This document shows positions 9,128 through 18,927 of a stretch of DNA of 64,000 bases, piece by piece (position 1 is the stretch's first letter; each line of letters begins with the position of its first letter). Under the pieces are notes generated by a model. The model saw nothing but the letters and a program-made list of their open reading frames with translations, did no database searches and was not told the DNA's origin. The DNA is taken from positions 1 through 64,000 of the forward strand of contig NZ_MUZV01000013.1 in the NCBI RefSeq assembly GCF_002000025.1. The letters are read 5' to 3'. Position numbers and translations under genes: made by a program. This DNA is from Cognaticolwellia aestuarii. GTDB taxonomy: Bacteria > Pseudomonadota > Gammaproteobacteria > Enterobacterales > Alteromonadaceae.

Positions 9128-9534
9128 ATTGATTTAATATGTAGAAATACTATTACTCACATAGGTACCTAGTTATTCCACAACACAAAAAGCGCGTAAA
9201 TGTAGCCCCATAAGTAAAGTGCTAGCCGCCATTGCTAAAACCATCCTGGCGGCACTACAGCGAGCAGTTTAGCTTTCTCATCACCGATCGTAATAGTGAA
9301 ACGGCTCACGAAACTCAGAAAAATTAACCGCTATCAAGGTTTAGAATATAAACCGTCGACAAAATAATATAATCTTTTTCCCTTAAACAATTGAATTTTC
9401 GATGAGTTGCCCTTATTTACAGGCTATATTAAGAACAATAGCCAGTCAGTGTTTTAAAAAGCGCTAACTGCTGATCTTGTCAATAGCATTATTGCTAACC
9501 TAACAATCTCAAATGAGCAACATGGAACATTTTT

Positions 9535-10281
9535 ATGCGTAATCCTCGTATTTACCAAGCACAGGCATTTGAAGTCGGCCAAACGCAAGCATTAAGCGAT
9601 GATGCTTTTGGGCATACCGTGCGGGTTTTACGCCTTAAAGATGGCGACGACATTACTTTATTTAATGGTTTGCCTGAACAGCAAAGCTATTACGAATACC
9701 AAGCGAAACTGTGTAATGTGGGTAAAAAACATGCTGACATTGAAATTATTGCGAAAAATAAAGTCGAGAATGAATCGCCACTTAATATTCATTTAGGCCA
9801 AGGTATTTCTCGCGGCGATCGTATGGACTTTACCTTACAAAAGTCAGTTGAATTAGGGGTAAATACGATTACGCCGATATTTACTGAACGCTGTGGTGTA
9901 AAGCTTACTGGAGAACGTTTAGAGAAAAAACATGAGCAATGGCAAAAAATAGTCATCAGTGCTTGTGAACAAAGTGGTCGATGTACGGTCCCTATTGTAG
10001 CGGCACCAATTTACCTCGATGACTGGTTACAGCAAGACAGTTCAGCGTTAAAGTTAAATTTACATCCCAGAGCTCAGCATTCAATTATGAGTCTACCGAT
10101 TGAAAACAATCGCGTACGTTTGCTGATAGGTCCAGAGGGGGGATTAAGTAATGATGAAATTGCCAGTGCTAATAGTGCAGGCTTTCACGATGTATTACTT
10201 GGTCCTCGTGTACTAAGAACAGAAACAGCAGCTTTAACAGCAATCACCGCCTTGCAATGTCGCTACGGTGACTTAACCTAG
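9535..10281 (+). CDS. rsmE: 16S rRNA (uracil1498-N3)-methyltransferase
   Basis: Methylates N3 of U1498 in 16S rRNA with SAM. The 248-residue length is normal. An N-terminal PUA-like part (residues 1-70) precedes the SPOUT/trefoil-knot domain, with GQGISRGDRMDFTLQKSVELG, LLIGPEGGLS (the knot/SAM loop near 201) and LGPRVLRTETAALTA. It begins the conserved rsmE-gshB-yqgE-ruvX group found in Alteromonadales and Vibrionales. Confidence 0.95.
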   Translation: MRNPRIYQAQAFEVGQTQALSDDAFGHTVRVLRLKDGDDITLFNGLPEQQSYYEYQAKLCNVGKKHADIEIIAKNKVENESPLNIHLGQGISRGDRMDFTLQKSVELGVNTITPIFTERCGVKLTGERLEKKHEQWQKIVISACEQSGRCTVPIVAAPIYLDDWLQQDSSALKLNLHPRAQHSIMSLPIENNRVRLLIGPEGGLSNDEIASANSAGFHDVLLGPRVLRTETAALTAITALQCRYGDLT

Positions 10282-10331
10282 CTTTAGGGCAGCAAGCAGT
10301 TATCAAAACATTCAGACAATTAGGAAAAAAT

Positions 10332-11285
10332 ATGAGCATAAAAATTGGCGTTGTAATGGACCCTATTTCCGAGGTCAAAGTAAAAAAAGACTCTTCAATG
10401 GCAATGATGCTTGAAGCGCAAGCGCGTGGTTATGAAATTTATTACATGGAGATGCAGGATCTTTATTTAGAGCAAGGCGTATGTCGTGCAACAGCGGCAA
10501 AAGTAAAAGTATTTGATGACCCAGAACATTGGTATGAACTCGACGCACGTGAAGATATCAATGTGGCAGACTTAGACGCCGTATTAATGCGTAAGGATCC
10601 ACCGTTTGATACTGAGTTTATTTATGCCACTTATATGCTAGAACGAGCAGAAGTTGCCGGGACATTAATTGTTAACAAACCACAAAGTTTACGTGATTGT
10701 AATGAAAAACTATTTACGGCTTGGTTTCCTGAGCTAACACCAAAAACGTTAGTTACTCGTAACAATCAAAAAATTAGAGAATTTCACAAAGAAAACAAAG
10801 ATATAATTATCAAACCATTAGATGGTATGGGTGGTTCATCTATTTTCCGTATTGGTGAAAATGATCCTAATGTCGGTGTTATTCTTGAGACGTTAACGGC
10901 TCATTCATCACAATATGCTATGGTTCAAGAGTACATGCCTGAAATTGTTGACGGTGATAAACGTATTTTAATTGTCAATGGTGAGCCAATGCCATACTGT
11001 TTAGCCCGTATTCCTGCCCAAGGGGAAACACGTGGTAATTTAGCCGCAGGTGGCCGTGGTGAAGCTCGTCCGTTAAGTGCTAGTGATAAACTTATTGCCG
11101 AAACAATCGCACCAGAATTAAAAAAACGTGGCTTATACTTTGTTGGCTTAGATGTCATTGGTGATAAAGTCACTGAAATCAATGTCACTAGCCCAACCTG
11201 TATTCGTGAAATTGAAGCAGCATACCCGATAAATATTAGTGGCAAATTAATGGATGCCATTGAGCAAAATATTAAAAAACGCTAA
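10332..11285 (+). CDS. gshB: Glutathione synthetase
   Basis: An ATP-grasp ligase that joins gamma-glutamylcysteine and glycine to make glutathione. The 317-residue protein is of standard length. It shows the substrate-side segment VLMRKDPPFDTEF, the ATP-grasp motif IIKPLDGMGGSSIFR and the C-terminal metal-binding EINVTSPTCIREIE. The start has a weak AGGAAAA RBS. It lies 50 bases after rsmE and 71 before yqgE on the same strand. Confidence 0.96.
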   Translation: MSIKIGVVMDPISEVKVKKDSSMAMMLEAQARGYEIYYMEMQDLYLEQGVCRATAAKVKVFDDPEHWYELDAREDINVADLDAVLMRKDPPFDTEFIYATYMLERAEVAGTLIVNKPQSLRDCNEKLFTAWFPELTPKTLVTRNNQKIREFHKENKDIIIKPLDGMGGSSIFRIGENDPNVGVILETLTAHSSQYAMVQEYMPEIVDGDKRILIVNGEPMPYCLARIPAQGETRGNLAAGGRGEARPLSASDKLIAETIAPELKKRGLYFVGLDVIGDKVTEINVTSPTCIREIEAAYPINISGKLMDAIEQNIKKR

Positions 11286-11356
11286 ATCTAATATGACAAC
11301 TAATGCTAAAGATGACCCTCTTTAGCCTATTTCCCTTTGCTTATTGAGGTGTATTT

Positions 11357-11911
11357 ATGGATAGTTTTGAAAATCAACTTTTGATTGCTATGCCAAGTTT
11401 AGACGACTCCTACTTTAATAAAACCGTGACTTATATTTGTGAACATAACGCTGAAGGCGCAATGGGCTTAATTATTAATTTGCCTATCGACATCACGTTA
11501 AATGAACTGCTGATACAAATTGATGAAGCTAAGGAGGACAACCCTGCACTTGCTCAACAAGTATTAACCGGTGGCCCTGTGTCACAAGATAGAGGCTTTG
11601 TTTTGCATAGTACACAGCCTGGCTGGAACAGTTCGTTAGCCTTAAGTCATGATGTTATGATCACTACATCAAAAGATATTTTAATGGCGCTCGGTACAGA
11701 AGATGCCCCTGAAAAATACATGGTAACACTTGGCTATGCCGGCTGGGGTCCCGGTCAGTTAGAGGAAGAGATTAAAGCTAATTCTTGGTTGTTAACCCCA
11801 GCAGATGACACGATTATTTTTGATACGCCCATCGAGCAGCGCTGGAAAAAAGCCACTGAGAAGTTAGGCATTGATATTGCTCATCTATCTAGTGAAGTAG
11901 GACATGCATAA
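11357..11911 (+). CDS. yqgE: YqgE/AlgH family protein
   Basis: A 184-residue DUF179 protein with the family N-terminus ([15 protein letters not shown]) and the [12 protein letters not shown] and [13 protein letters not shown] motifs. The biochemical role is undefined; AlgH was named from alginate regulation in Pseudomonas. Its stop codon overlaps the ruvX start by one base (TAATG), so the two are translationally coupled, as in most gammaproteobacteria. Confidence 0.94.
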   Translation: MDSFENQLLIAMPSLDDSYFNKTVTYICEHNAEGAMGLIINLPIDITLNELLIQIDEAKEDNPALAQQVLTGGPVSQDRGFVLHSTQPGWNSSLALSHDVMITTSKDILMALGTEDAPEKYMVTLGYAGWGPGQLEEEIKANSWLLTPADDTIIFDTPIEQRWKKATEKLGIDIAHLSSEVGHA

Positions 11912-12348
11912 TGGCAAGTAAAGCGGCTATTGGCCAACGAACAATCATCGGCTTTGACTTTGGTAAAAAATATATTGGTGTTGCTGTTGGTCAAGAGTTA
12001 ACCGGTTCAGCCTCTCCCTTAGGCTCAGTAAAAGCCCGTGATGGTATTCCTGATTGGGATGGTATGACAAAATTCATCAATGAATGGCAGCCTGACTTTA
12101 TTGTTGTTGGGCTACCTCTCAACATGGATGGTAGTGAGCAACAACTTACCCGCGATGCGAAAAAATTCGGTAATCGTGTTGCCGGCCGGTTTGGCATAAA
12201 AGTAGAGTTTCAAGATGAACGCTTAACAACCGCAACCGCAAAAGAGGCTTTGTTTGCTGATGGTGGCTATCGTAATCTTAAAAAAGATAATATTGACGCC
12301 GCATCAGCAAAATTAATCATAGAAAGTTACCTTGAAAACCAATACTAA
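11911..12348 (+). CDS. ruvX: Holliday junction resolvase-like RuvX/YqgF
   Basis: A 145-residue RNase H-fold nuclease implicated in pre-16S rRNA 5'-end processing. The first acidic motif [14 protein letters not shown], the middle [10 protein letters not shown] and the C-terminal DERLTT and [13 protein letters not shown] are all present. It starts inside the yqgE stop codon. The length is normal. Confidence 0.95.
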   Translation: MASKAAIGQRTIIGFDFGKKYIGVAVGQELTGSASPLGSVKARDGIPDWDGMTKFINEWQPDFIVVGLPLNMDGSEQQLTRDAKKFGNRVAGRFGIKVEFQDERLTTATAKEALFADGGYRNLKKDNIDAASAKLIIESYLENQY

Positions 12349-12363
12349 CAATATGGTCCATTA

Positions 12364-13302
12364 ATGGCGATTATTTCACTTATTAGCCCGTTGATTATTA
12401 TTGGTTTTATCGGTTTTTTACTCGCAAAAAAAGCTTGGTTTACTAAAGCTCAAATCGATGCTTTAACTAAATTTACTTTTAACCTCGCTATACCGGCCTT
12501 TTTATTTCAACAGCTCGCCAATGCCGATTTAAGCACAATAAATTTAAGCATCTATGGTGCTTTTTATCTGCCGGCTTTATTGGTGTATGGTTGTGCTTGG
12601 GCGTTAAACTATTATTTTCATCAACATTTAAAGCGCGATCTTCCCGCATCTGCTGTTTACGCGCTAGGAGCAAGTTATTCAAATAATGTTATCGTGGGTA
12701 TGCCGGTGGTATTAATGGTTTTAGGTGAGCAAGCACTGCCAACAGTATTTCTTGTCGTTAGCTTACACAGTGCGTTGTTATTTGGTGTAACAAGTATTTT
12801 AGCGGTTAATATTAAACAATTTAACTGGCGAGTTTTTCTCAAACAAACTTTTTACAATCCGCTATTAATCGCTATAACCAGCGGGTTTTTAGTTAATTTA
12901 ATGGCTTTAAAATTACCAAGTATAATTAATGATAGTTTATTACTATTAGGTAAACCTGCTATTACTCTCGCTTTATTTTTGCTTGGCGCATCGCTAGCTT
13001 TTTATAAAATTCGTAGTGAGATAAAGTTTATACTGTCAGCCAGCCTACTAAAGTTAGTATTACTGCCAAGCCTGATACTATTAACTAGCCATTATATTTT
13101 TAATTTTTCAGCAATCATTACCATGACATTGGTGATATTAAGTGCAAGCCCTACAGGGGTTAATGCTTATTTAGTTGCTAAACAGCAAGTAAAGCACCAA
13201 GAAACAATTGCCGGCACCGTCGTTACCACCACCCTACTGTCTATTATTACGCTACCTTTATGGTTGTGGAGTTTATCCAGTGTTTATACCCAAGCCACTT
13301 GA
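12364..13302 (+). CDS. AEC (auxin efflux carrier) family transporter
   Basis: A 312-residue membrane protein with about ten helices arranged as two five-helix halves. Motifs such as FTFNLAIPAFLFQQLA and GASYSNNVIVGMPVV, with the Asn and Gly residues of the crossover regions, fit the AEC/bile-acid-like fold. Bacterial members often export malate or other organic anions; the substrate here is unknown. It follows ruvX by 15 bases. Its last six codons and the TGA stop lie inside the left terminal repeat of a MITE, so insertion of that element has probably redefined the C-terminus. Confidence 0.88.
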   Translation: MAIISLISPLIIIGFIGFLLAKKAWFTKAQIDALTKFTFNLAIPAFLFQQLANADLSTINLSIYGAFYLPALLVYGCAWALNYYFHQHLKRDLPASAVYALGASYSNNVIVGMPVVLMVLGEQALPTVFLVVSLHSALLFGVTSILAVNIKQFNWRVFLKQTFYNPLLIAITSGFLVNLMALKLPSIINDSLLLLGKPAITLALFLLGASLAFYKIRSEIKFILSASLLKLVLLPSLILLTSHYIFNFSAIITMTLVILSASPTGVNAYLVAKQQVKHQETIAGTVVTTTLLSIITLPLWLWSLSSVYTQAT

Positions 13303-13599
13303 AAATGCAGTTTCAGAGTTAAGCTAGGAAATCAGCGCAAGGCACAGCACGCAGATAATGGTTATTTCCTTATCAAGTGCTGCACAGCTTTTTTGCTCCA
13401 GACAAAAGCTAAGTACATACATCCATGTATGCAACGCTGCACTGATTTTCTAGCTTAGCTCCCGCAGGGCAAGGCGATAAAGGGTCATCTCCGGCGTTAT
13501 TGATTTCGACAATGGAACAAACATTCCTTTCAATCAATGCCTTGGTGCTAACCCTTTTTCGACTTGCTGAATCCTGCATTTTCAAGTGGTTTGGGTATA
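13285..13599. mobile_element. 315-bp MITE-like element with 26-bp terminal inverted repeats
   Basis: The ends are 26-base inverted repeats (13285-13310 and 13574-13599) that match at 25 of 26 positions; the outer part reads TATACCCAA...TTGGGTATA. A subterminal inverted repeat lies inside (AAGCTAG-GAAATCAG near 13321 against CTGATTTTCTAGCTT near 13441). There is no open frame for a transposase. The TA at each end suggests TA target-site duplication as made by Tc1/mariner-IS630-type enzymes; this is inference. The left end supplies the stop codon of the AEC transporter. Confidence 0.8.
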
Positions 13600-13655
13600 T
13601 ATGCCTTAACGCTGTCTAATCAAACCATTATTCATCAATAGTCCAGGACATGGGA

Positions 13656-14198
13656 CTAAAATGGATTCAAACTATAACCTTTACTGTTTAAAACAGCATG
13701 AGCTGTCATTGCAGACAGCGCCATTTTAACGCCAGGCTCCAATAATGGCTTGTCAATATCGTAATAAGCGGCTGATTGTCCACACAGATAAATCTGCACT
13801 TGGTTTTTCATTAAATCCTGCAAAAGTGGAATATTAGCATTAGTGCTGTTAAATTTTTCTTGGTACAACGGCGACTTTAATAAATCAAAACCGGCTTTAC
13901 CGTGAACAACTAAAGCTAAGTGAATATTTTCAGCGGGTACGCCATTCGCCACATGCATATTAATAAAGCGAGCTAAGGTTTCTATTTTTCGATTCACCTC
14001 GCCCACTTTACCTTGCTCACTAATATCAAAAGCGACTTTGAACAAGGCATTTTTATCAAAGTGCAGATCTTGTTGAACCTTGGCATATTTGCCATAGTTT
14101 TTGATCGCAGAGCCAGTAATAAACTTATCAGCACCAGCCATGGCGATATTGCTTGTTACAATAGCAACCATAATAAAAACCCGAACAAAAAATAGCAT
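13656..14198 (-). CDS. Periplasmic DsrE-family protein
   Basis: A 180-residue secreted protein. A signal peptide (cleavage after SNIAMA, about residue 22) precedes a DsrE/DsrF-like fold. The family pattern includes KVAFDISEQGKVGEVNRKI, HLALVVHGKAGF and YLCGQSAAYYD, with one cysteine in the position used for sulfur transfer in TusD/DsrE relatives. Exported DsrE proteins of this type are common in marine gammaproteobacteria and have no assigned role. It stands alone, convergent with the MITE. Confidence 0.8.
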   Translation of the reverse strand: MLFFVRVFIMVAIVTSNIAMAGADKFITGSAIKNYGKYAKVQQDLHFDKNALFKVAFDISEQGKVGEVNRKIETLARFINMHVANGVPAENIHLALVVHGKAGFDLLKSPLYQEKFNSTNANIPLLQDLMKNQVQIYLCGQSAAYYDIDKPLLEPGVKMALSAMTAHAVLNSKGYSLNPF

Positions 14199-14279
14199 TA
14201 AACTCCCCTTATTGTTGTCAGTTAATTGTTATCAACACAACTAACATATATTAAAAGTTAACTTTTTAGCATCAGTTTA

Positions 14280-14363
14280 TCAAGTTTTGCTGTGCGTCAT
14301 ATAATCGGCAATATGACTGTGCTCTAACGGTTTAGAAACGTAATAACCTAGCACTTGCTGTTC
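14280..14363 (-). pseudogene. Remnant of an EAL-domain (c-di-GMP phosphodiesterase) C-terminus
   Basis: Read on the minus strand, this fragment encodes QQVLGYYVSKPLEHSHIADY followed by five residues and a stop. It is nearly identical to the C-terminal end of the GGDEF-EAL protein at 36552-38489 (LQGYYFSKPLEHSHIADYME), including the DNA sequence of about 50 bases. Nothing upstream retains the rest of the EAL domain. It is the decayed tail of a paralogue or a partial duplication. The rest of 14199-14583 has no gene. Confidence 0.8.
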
Positions 14364-14583
14364 GTTAACTAAGTAATCATAATTAAAAGTGTGCTAATGA
14401 GAAAAAGCAAACAGCCATACTGCTGAAAATTACTAAGAACTATATGGCGTTAGCATGTAAAACCTAAGAGATATTTGTAGAGGTGAACTTAACTATTTAA
14501 CTCAAATCGTTAGTTAAAGAAAATTAACTGATAAGTTTTCAATGGTCACTTAGTCTCTATCTAAACATGCTATTGATTGCCCC

Positions 14584-17500
14584 CTATTTATCGCCGACCA
14601 AAATGGCTGCTGTTCTTATCCTGCTTTCTAGTTGCTTAGCATTTACCTCTGTCGCCTTTAATCGCTCTGACAACATGAACATAGCTGGACTAAGTATCAA
14701 TATTGTTGCAATAGAAAATACCGAGCCAAAGCTCAAACTGATCACCATTGGCACTAAATACAAGGCCTGCGTCGACGTTTCAAATAACATGGGAAACAAA
14801 CCCGCGGCGGTGGTTACTGCCGTTAATACGACTGGGCGAAAACGATTTAAAGCGCCTTCTATGACTGCATTTTTATAATCCATGCCCTCTTTGCGCAGGG
14901 CTTTGATTTTAAGGAGCATAACGAACGAGCCATTGATGACTAAACCAGATAGCGCAATCATGCCAAATAAGCTCATCACACTAAACGAATATCCCATGAC
15001 AATATGCCCTAACATAGCCGCTGCTAAACAAAATGGGATAATAAGCAGTACGAGAATAGCATCAATATAGTTTCTAAATATTATCGCTAACATGGCAAAA
15101 ATAAGCGCGAATGCCAGGCCTATCCCCTTAATTATTTCTGAATTAACTTTTGACTCAATACGTGCAGCGCCACCGAGCTCTACGTCAAGCTCAGGGTATT
15201 TTGCACTTAAATTGCTTAATAAGTTTTCTTCAACCGTGGTCAGCATCAGTGACGCACTCGCCACTTGGCGCAATATGCTGGCAGTAACTTCCACTATCTG
15301 GATACCGTCGACACGGTTAATACTCGTGGCGGCCTTAGTGGTGGAAATGTCCGCAACTTGTGCTAACTCAACACTATCGCCATTAGGCGCGGTGATGATG
15401 AGTTGGCTAAGCTGATTAGCATAGTATTGCTCGCTTCTTTGCATCATCACTCTCACTTTAACTTCATCTCCGGCCACTATTTGTCGAATGGCTTCGCCAC
15501 CAAAAAAGCGTAAGCGAATTTGCTCGCCTAAATTGTCAGAGGTAAAACCAAGACTTTTACCTAAAGGTGTTGGCGTAAGGTTATATTGCAGCTTACCGTC
15601 CATTAATGCGCTATCAATATCAGTAACGCCTGATAATCTATTTAGCCCATCCATTAATTCATTAGCGGCTAAGGTTAATATTTCTGCATTTTTATGTCCT
15701 AGTTCAATTACTAGCTCTTTACCGCCACCTGGGCCTACTTGGTAGTCAAAGAAAATTGATTTTACGCCGGGCACTTCACCTATATGAGTGCGCCATGCGT
15801 TAACAAATTCTTTGGCGGTAAAAGCACGTTGGTCATCAGGCACAATCATAAAGGTTGACGAGCCACTGCTTGAACCAATATCTTGCATGCGAAACTTATA
15901 ATCGTTTTGTCCGTTTAGACTGGCAATGGCTTCGATACCAGCGCGTTCAATATAATTAATAATACTGATTTTATCTTTTAACGGCGCACCGGTGGGGAAT
16001 TCCACTTCAGCATCAATACGTGTTGATTCAATTTTAGGGACAAAACTTGAATCCACTCGGCCACTATACACCCATGAAAAAACTATGGTAGACAGTGATA
16101 AAAAGATGATAATAACGGTAATAGGGTTCTGACAACTGGTGCGTAACCATCGAGCATAAACCGCACTTTTAAAGTGATCGAAACGTTTAAAGCAATAAGC
16201 TTGAACTTTCGTTATCGCACCAAAGCGCATCGGCTTATCAATATGTCTTAAATGCAAAGGCAATATTAATAGCGCTTCGATAAGTGAGACGATGAAAATG
16301 GCAAAAATGAGTAAGGTCATTGGTTTATACATAACACCAAGTTCACCCGGCACATAAAGTAGCGGAATAAACGCAATGATATTAGTGGCCACTGAAAAAA
16401 CCACAGGTAAGGTCATTTCTTTTACGCCATCTTTTAGCGCAATATTCATGGCAATGCCTTGCTGAACTTTCAGGTAAATATTTTCAGCCACAATCACCGC
16501 GTCATCAACCAATATTCCTATGGTGATGATAAAAGCAAATAGTGTCACCATGTTAATGGGAATATCAAGTATTGGCATCAGCCCTAGGGTGCCAACAATC
16601 GAAATAGGTATGCCCATACTAACCCAAAAAGCTAATCTTAAATCGAGAAATAGTGATAATACTAAGATCACCAACAAGATGCCAATAAGACCATTACTGG
16701 TCAGTAAATTAATGCGTTGACCAAAAGGCTCTGACTCATCTTGCAATATAGTTAAGGTTAAACCCGCGGGAATTTCTGCTTGGTAGTCCGCGATAAACGC
16801 TTGAATATCTTTACTGATATCCATAGGCTTACTGCTTTTGTTTTGATAAACCTTAAGCTCTAATCCGGGCTCACTGTTGACTTGAAATGGTCGTATTTGC
16901 CCTTGAAAGCTGTCACTAATGGTAGCAATTTCAGCTAAGGTCACACGATTGCCATTGCCGTCATTGATGATATCTATATCTGCAAACTGCTCGCTTTGCT
17001 CTTTTCGACCTAGCGTACGAATTAAAATCTCACCACCTTGCGTATTAATACTGCCTGCAGGGATATCGGTCACCGAAGCTTTAACTTTTGATAATACTTG
17101 CGATAAAGTCAGTTGATATTGGCGCAACTTCTCCTGATTAAGTTCGATAACGATTTCAGGAGAGCGCGCACCTTGAATGCTGATTTTGGCTAAATCGAGT
17201 TCATCTAACATGCTTTGCTTTAACTGCGAGGCTTCACGGTAGAGCACTAATTCTGAGAGTTCACCATGGAGTCCAATTTCTACAATACTGTCGAGCTCTT
17301 CAACAAAAGTAATGGTTGGATTTTCCATTTCAGCGGGAAAGCTGTTAATACCATCAATACTGTTTTTAACTTGCGACAAGATGGTATCAGGATTAACACC
17401 TTCAATTAAATCCAAAGTGATACGAGCCGAGCCTTCATAGGCATCGGCACTTATTCGGTCAATATTCGGATTGTCTCTTAATTGATGCTCAATACTTAAT

Positions 17501-17712
17501 ACGATACCTTGCTCAATATCTTTAGGCGTAGCACCGGGATAACTTGCCTTGATTAAAATTTCATTAATCTGAAAAGAAGGACTACTTTCCTGATTAATGC
17601 TATTAAAAGACAGTAAGCCAAGAATAATTATGCCAAAAGTTAATAAGCTTGAAGCAATAGGGTTATCAATCATCCATAGAGAAGGTGCTGATAACATGCT
17701 TTTTTTGGTCAT
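14584..17712 (-). CDS. RND efflux pump permease (HAE1-type)
   Basis: A 1042-residue inner-membrane RND transporter. TM1 is at about 14-34, a porter domain follows, helices TM2-TM6 span about 335-480, a second periplasmic loop follows, and the last helices lie at about 850-1020. TM4 carries the proton-relay aspartates (IGILVDDAVIVAENIY). It starts inside the stop codon of the adaptor gene (TAATG), so the pair is one operon. No outer-membrane factor is encoded nearby, so a TolC-type channel elsewhere is needed. A TGTC direct-repeat operator precedes the operon. The substrate is unknown; siderophore or xenobiotic export are both plausible. Confidence 0.92.
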   Translation of the reverse strand: MTKKSMLSAPSLWMIDNPIASSLLTFGIIILGLLSFNSINQESSPSFQINEILIKASYPGATPKDIEQGIVLSIEHQLRDNPNIDRISADAYEGSARITLDLIEGVNPDTILSQVKNSIDGINSFPAEMENPTITFVEELDSIVEIGLHGELSELVLYREASQLKQSMLDELDLAKISIQGARSPEIVIELNQEKLRQYQLTLSQVLSKVKASVTDIPAGSINTQGGEILIRTLGRKEQSEQFADIDIINDGNGNRVTLAEIATISDSFQGQIRPFQVNSEPGLELKVYQNKSSKPMDISKDIQAFIADYQAEIPAGLTLTILQDESEPFGQRINLLTSNGLIGILLVILVLSLFLDLRLAFWVSMGIPISIVGTLGLMPILDIPINMVTLFAFIITIGILVDDAVIVAENIYLKVQQGIAMNIALKDGVKEMTLPVVFSVATNIIAFIPLLYVPGELGVMYKPMTLLIFAIFIVSLIEALLILPLHLRHIDKPMRFGAITKVQAYCFKRFDHFKSAVYARWLRTSCQNPITVIIIFLSLSTIVFSWVYSGRVDSSFVPKIESTRIDAEVEFPTGAPLKDKISIINYIERAGIEAIASLNGQNDYKFRMQDIGSSSGSSTFMIVPDDQRAFTAKEFVNAWRTHIGEVPGVKSIFFDYQVGPGGGKELVIELGHKNAEILTLAANELMDGLNRLSGVTDIDSALMDGKLQYNLTPTPLGKSLGFTSDNLGEQIRLRFFGGEAIRQIVAGDEVKVRVMMQRSEQYYANQLSQLIITAPNGDSVELAQVADISTTKAATSINRVDGIQIVEVTASILRQVASASLMLTTVEENLLSNLSAKYPELDVELGGAARIESKVNSEIIKGIGLAFALIFAMLAIIFRNYIDAILVLLIIPFCLAAAMLGHIVMGYSFSVMSLFGMIALSGLVINGSFVMLLKIKALRKEGMDYKNAVIEGALNRFRPVVLTAVTTAAGLFPMLFETSTQALYLVPMVISLSFGSVFSIATILILSPAMFMLSERLKATEVNAKQLESRIRTAAILVGDK

Positions 17713-18827
17713 TATAAAATCCCCGTCACGATATTCGCAAGCATACCTTCTTGTGCCCCTGCTATTGCACTGGTAACGACGGAGTCACCTTTAGCAATAT
17801 TGTTATTAACAATTGCACTACGCTCATCTTGCCAAATAACGGTTGCGGCCCTTGCTGATAATTTTTTGTCTTGGTCAACAATCCAAAACATTCCGTTGTC
17901 AATTGCGCTAAGCGGTATTCTTAGGGTGTTTCTTTGCGGTGTTAACTGTAAATCAACGGTAATAAATTCACCTAAAATAAAAATCTCGTCTTGATTTTCT
18001 ATACTTAAGTAAACTTGTCTTAATTGGCTGTTAGCATATAAATTTGGCGACACCTCTGACACTATGGCTCGGCGCTTTTGCTTATTTTGACCGATAGCTA
18101 CAACCTGTTGCCCTACCGCTAGCATACTCGCGACATCATTAGGCACAGGGAGTGAAACACGTAGCGGTGAAAGTTGTACTAGTTCACCAATACTATCGCC
18201 CTTATTAACAAAGCTACCCGGATAAATTGTTTTTGCTAATACGGTATAGGTGCCATTACTGATAACCTTGCATCTTTTTAAGTCTCTCATAGCAAGGTTT
18301 ACACTATTTCGTGCAATCGTTACGTTTGCTTTTGCAGTTGCTAATTGTGGCTCTCGTAACATAAGCGACTTTTGCAATAGATTCTTATCACTAAATTCAC
18401 TTTTAATACGCAGATATTCTTGCTTAGCAACCTTTTGCTCACCAAGTTCAACTTGTAAATTTGCTTGCGCTATTTGTAACTCGCTCTTTTTTTGATTTAA
18501 TTTAAATAAATAGTCTCGATCATCAATTTCATAAACCAACTCACCTCTTTTAAGTTGATTACCGGCAATAAAAGCTTGATTAACATAAATAACTTCGCCT
18601 TCAATTTGCGAAGTTAATGACAATCTTTGCACTGACTCTGTTCGTCCGAATGCCTGATAAGAGGGCGCGAAGCTTTGAGGTTCAACATCCATAACACTCA
18701 CTGATAAGACTTTTTCTTTTTGTGGCGATAACGCTTGTGTGGGTGCTGTTGCAAGGATTACAGTGGCAAGCACCAGTGTTAATACAGCAATAAGTGCAGT
18801 TAATGGTTTTAAACTATAATTTTTCAT
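17712..18827 (-). CDS. RND efflux periplasmic adaptor (MFP/HlyD-like)
   Basis: A 371-residue membrane-fusion protein. An N-terminal anchor helix (about 10-30) is followed by a lipoyl/barrel-sandwich half-motif (LSLTSQIEGEVIYVNQAF and GTYTVLAKTIYPGSFVNKGD), an alpha-hairpin with coiled-coil character between about 100 and 180, and a beta-barrel domain. It links the permease behind it to an outer-membrane channel. The preceding 100 bases contain a palindrome and a TGTC repeat, which mark the operon promoter. Confidence 0.9.
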   Translation of the reverse strand: MKNYSLKPLTALIAVLTLVLATVILATAPTQALSPQKEKVLSVSVMDVEPQSFAPSYQAFGRTESVQRLSLTSQIEGEVIYVNQAFIAGNQLKRGELVYEIDDRDYLFKLNQKKSELQIAQANLQVELGEQKVAKQEYLRIKSEFSDKNLLQKSLMLREPQLATAKANVTIARNSVNLAMRDLKRCKVISNGTYTVLAKTIYPGSFVNKGDSIGELVQLSPLRVSLPVPNDVASMLAVGQQVVAIGQNKQKRRAIVSEVSPNLYANSQLRQVYLSIENQDEIFILGEFITVDLQLTPQRNTLRIPLSAIDNGMFWIVDQDKKLSARAATVIWQDERSAIVNNNIAKGDSVVTSAIAGAQEGMLANIVTGIL

Positions 18828-18868
18828 GAGAGTTCCATTATTTTAATATGGATCGAGTGATTAAAATG

Positions 18869-18914
18869 ATTACACTAATGTAATGCGGTTTAGGTCTAAT
18901 TTATGTCATTGATA
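18869..18914 (-). promoter_or_regulatory. RND operon control region: dyad plus TGTC-type direct repeat (site a)
   Basis: Two elements lie 42-87 bases before the adaptor start. One is the palindrome ATTACA-CTAA-TGTAAT at 18869-18884. The other is the direct repeat GGTCTAATTTA/TGTCATTGATA (18893-18914), with the 11-base period found at four other promoters in this window. Read toward the gene, the repeat gives TAGACC followed 18 bases later by TGTAAT, a plausible -10. Confidence 0.6.
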
Positions 18915-18927
18915 TGCAGTAAAAGTA

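Noticed and set aside
13613-13620. Isolated TGTCTAAT downstream of the MITE
   Set aside because: A single half-site with no second copy 11 bases away and no promoter-distal gene start to control.
14584-17116. Several plus-strand open frames of 60-107 codons inside the RND permease gene
   Set aside because: They lie opposite a well-supported gene, have no RBS, and encode low-complexity Ser/Ile-rich sequence typical of antisense shadows.
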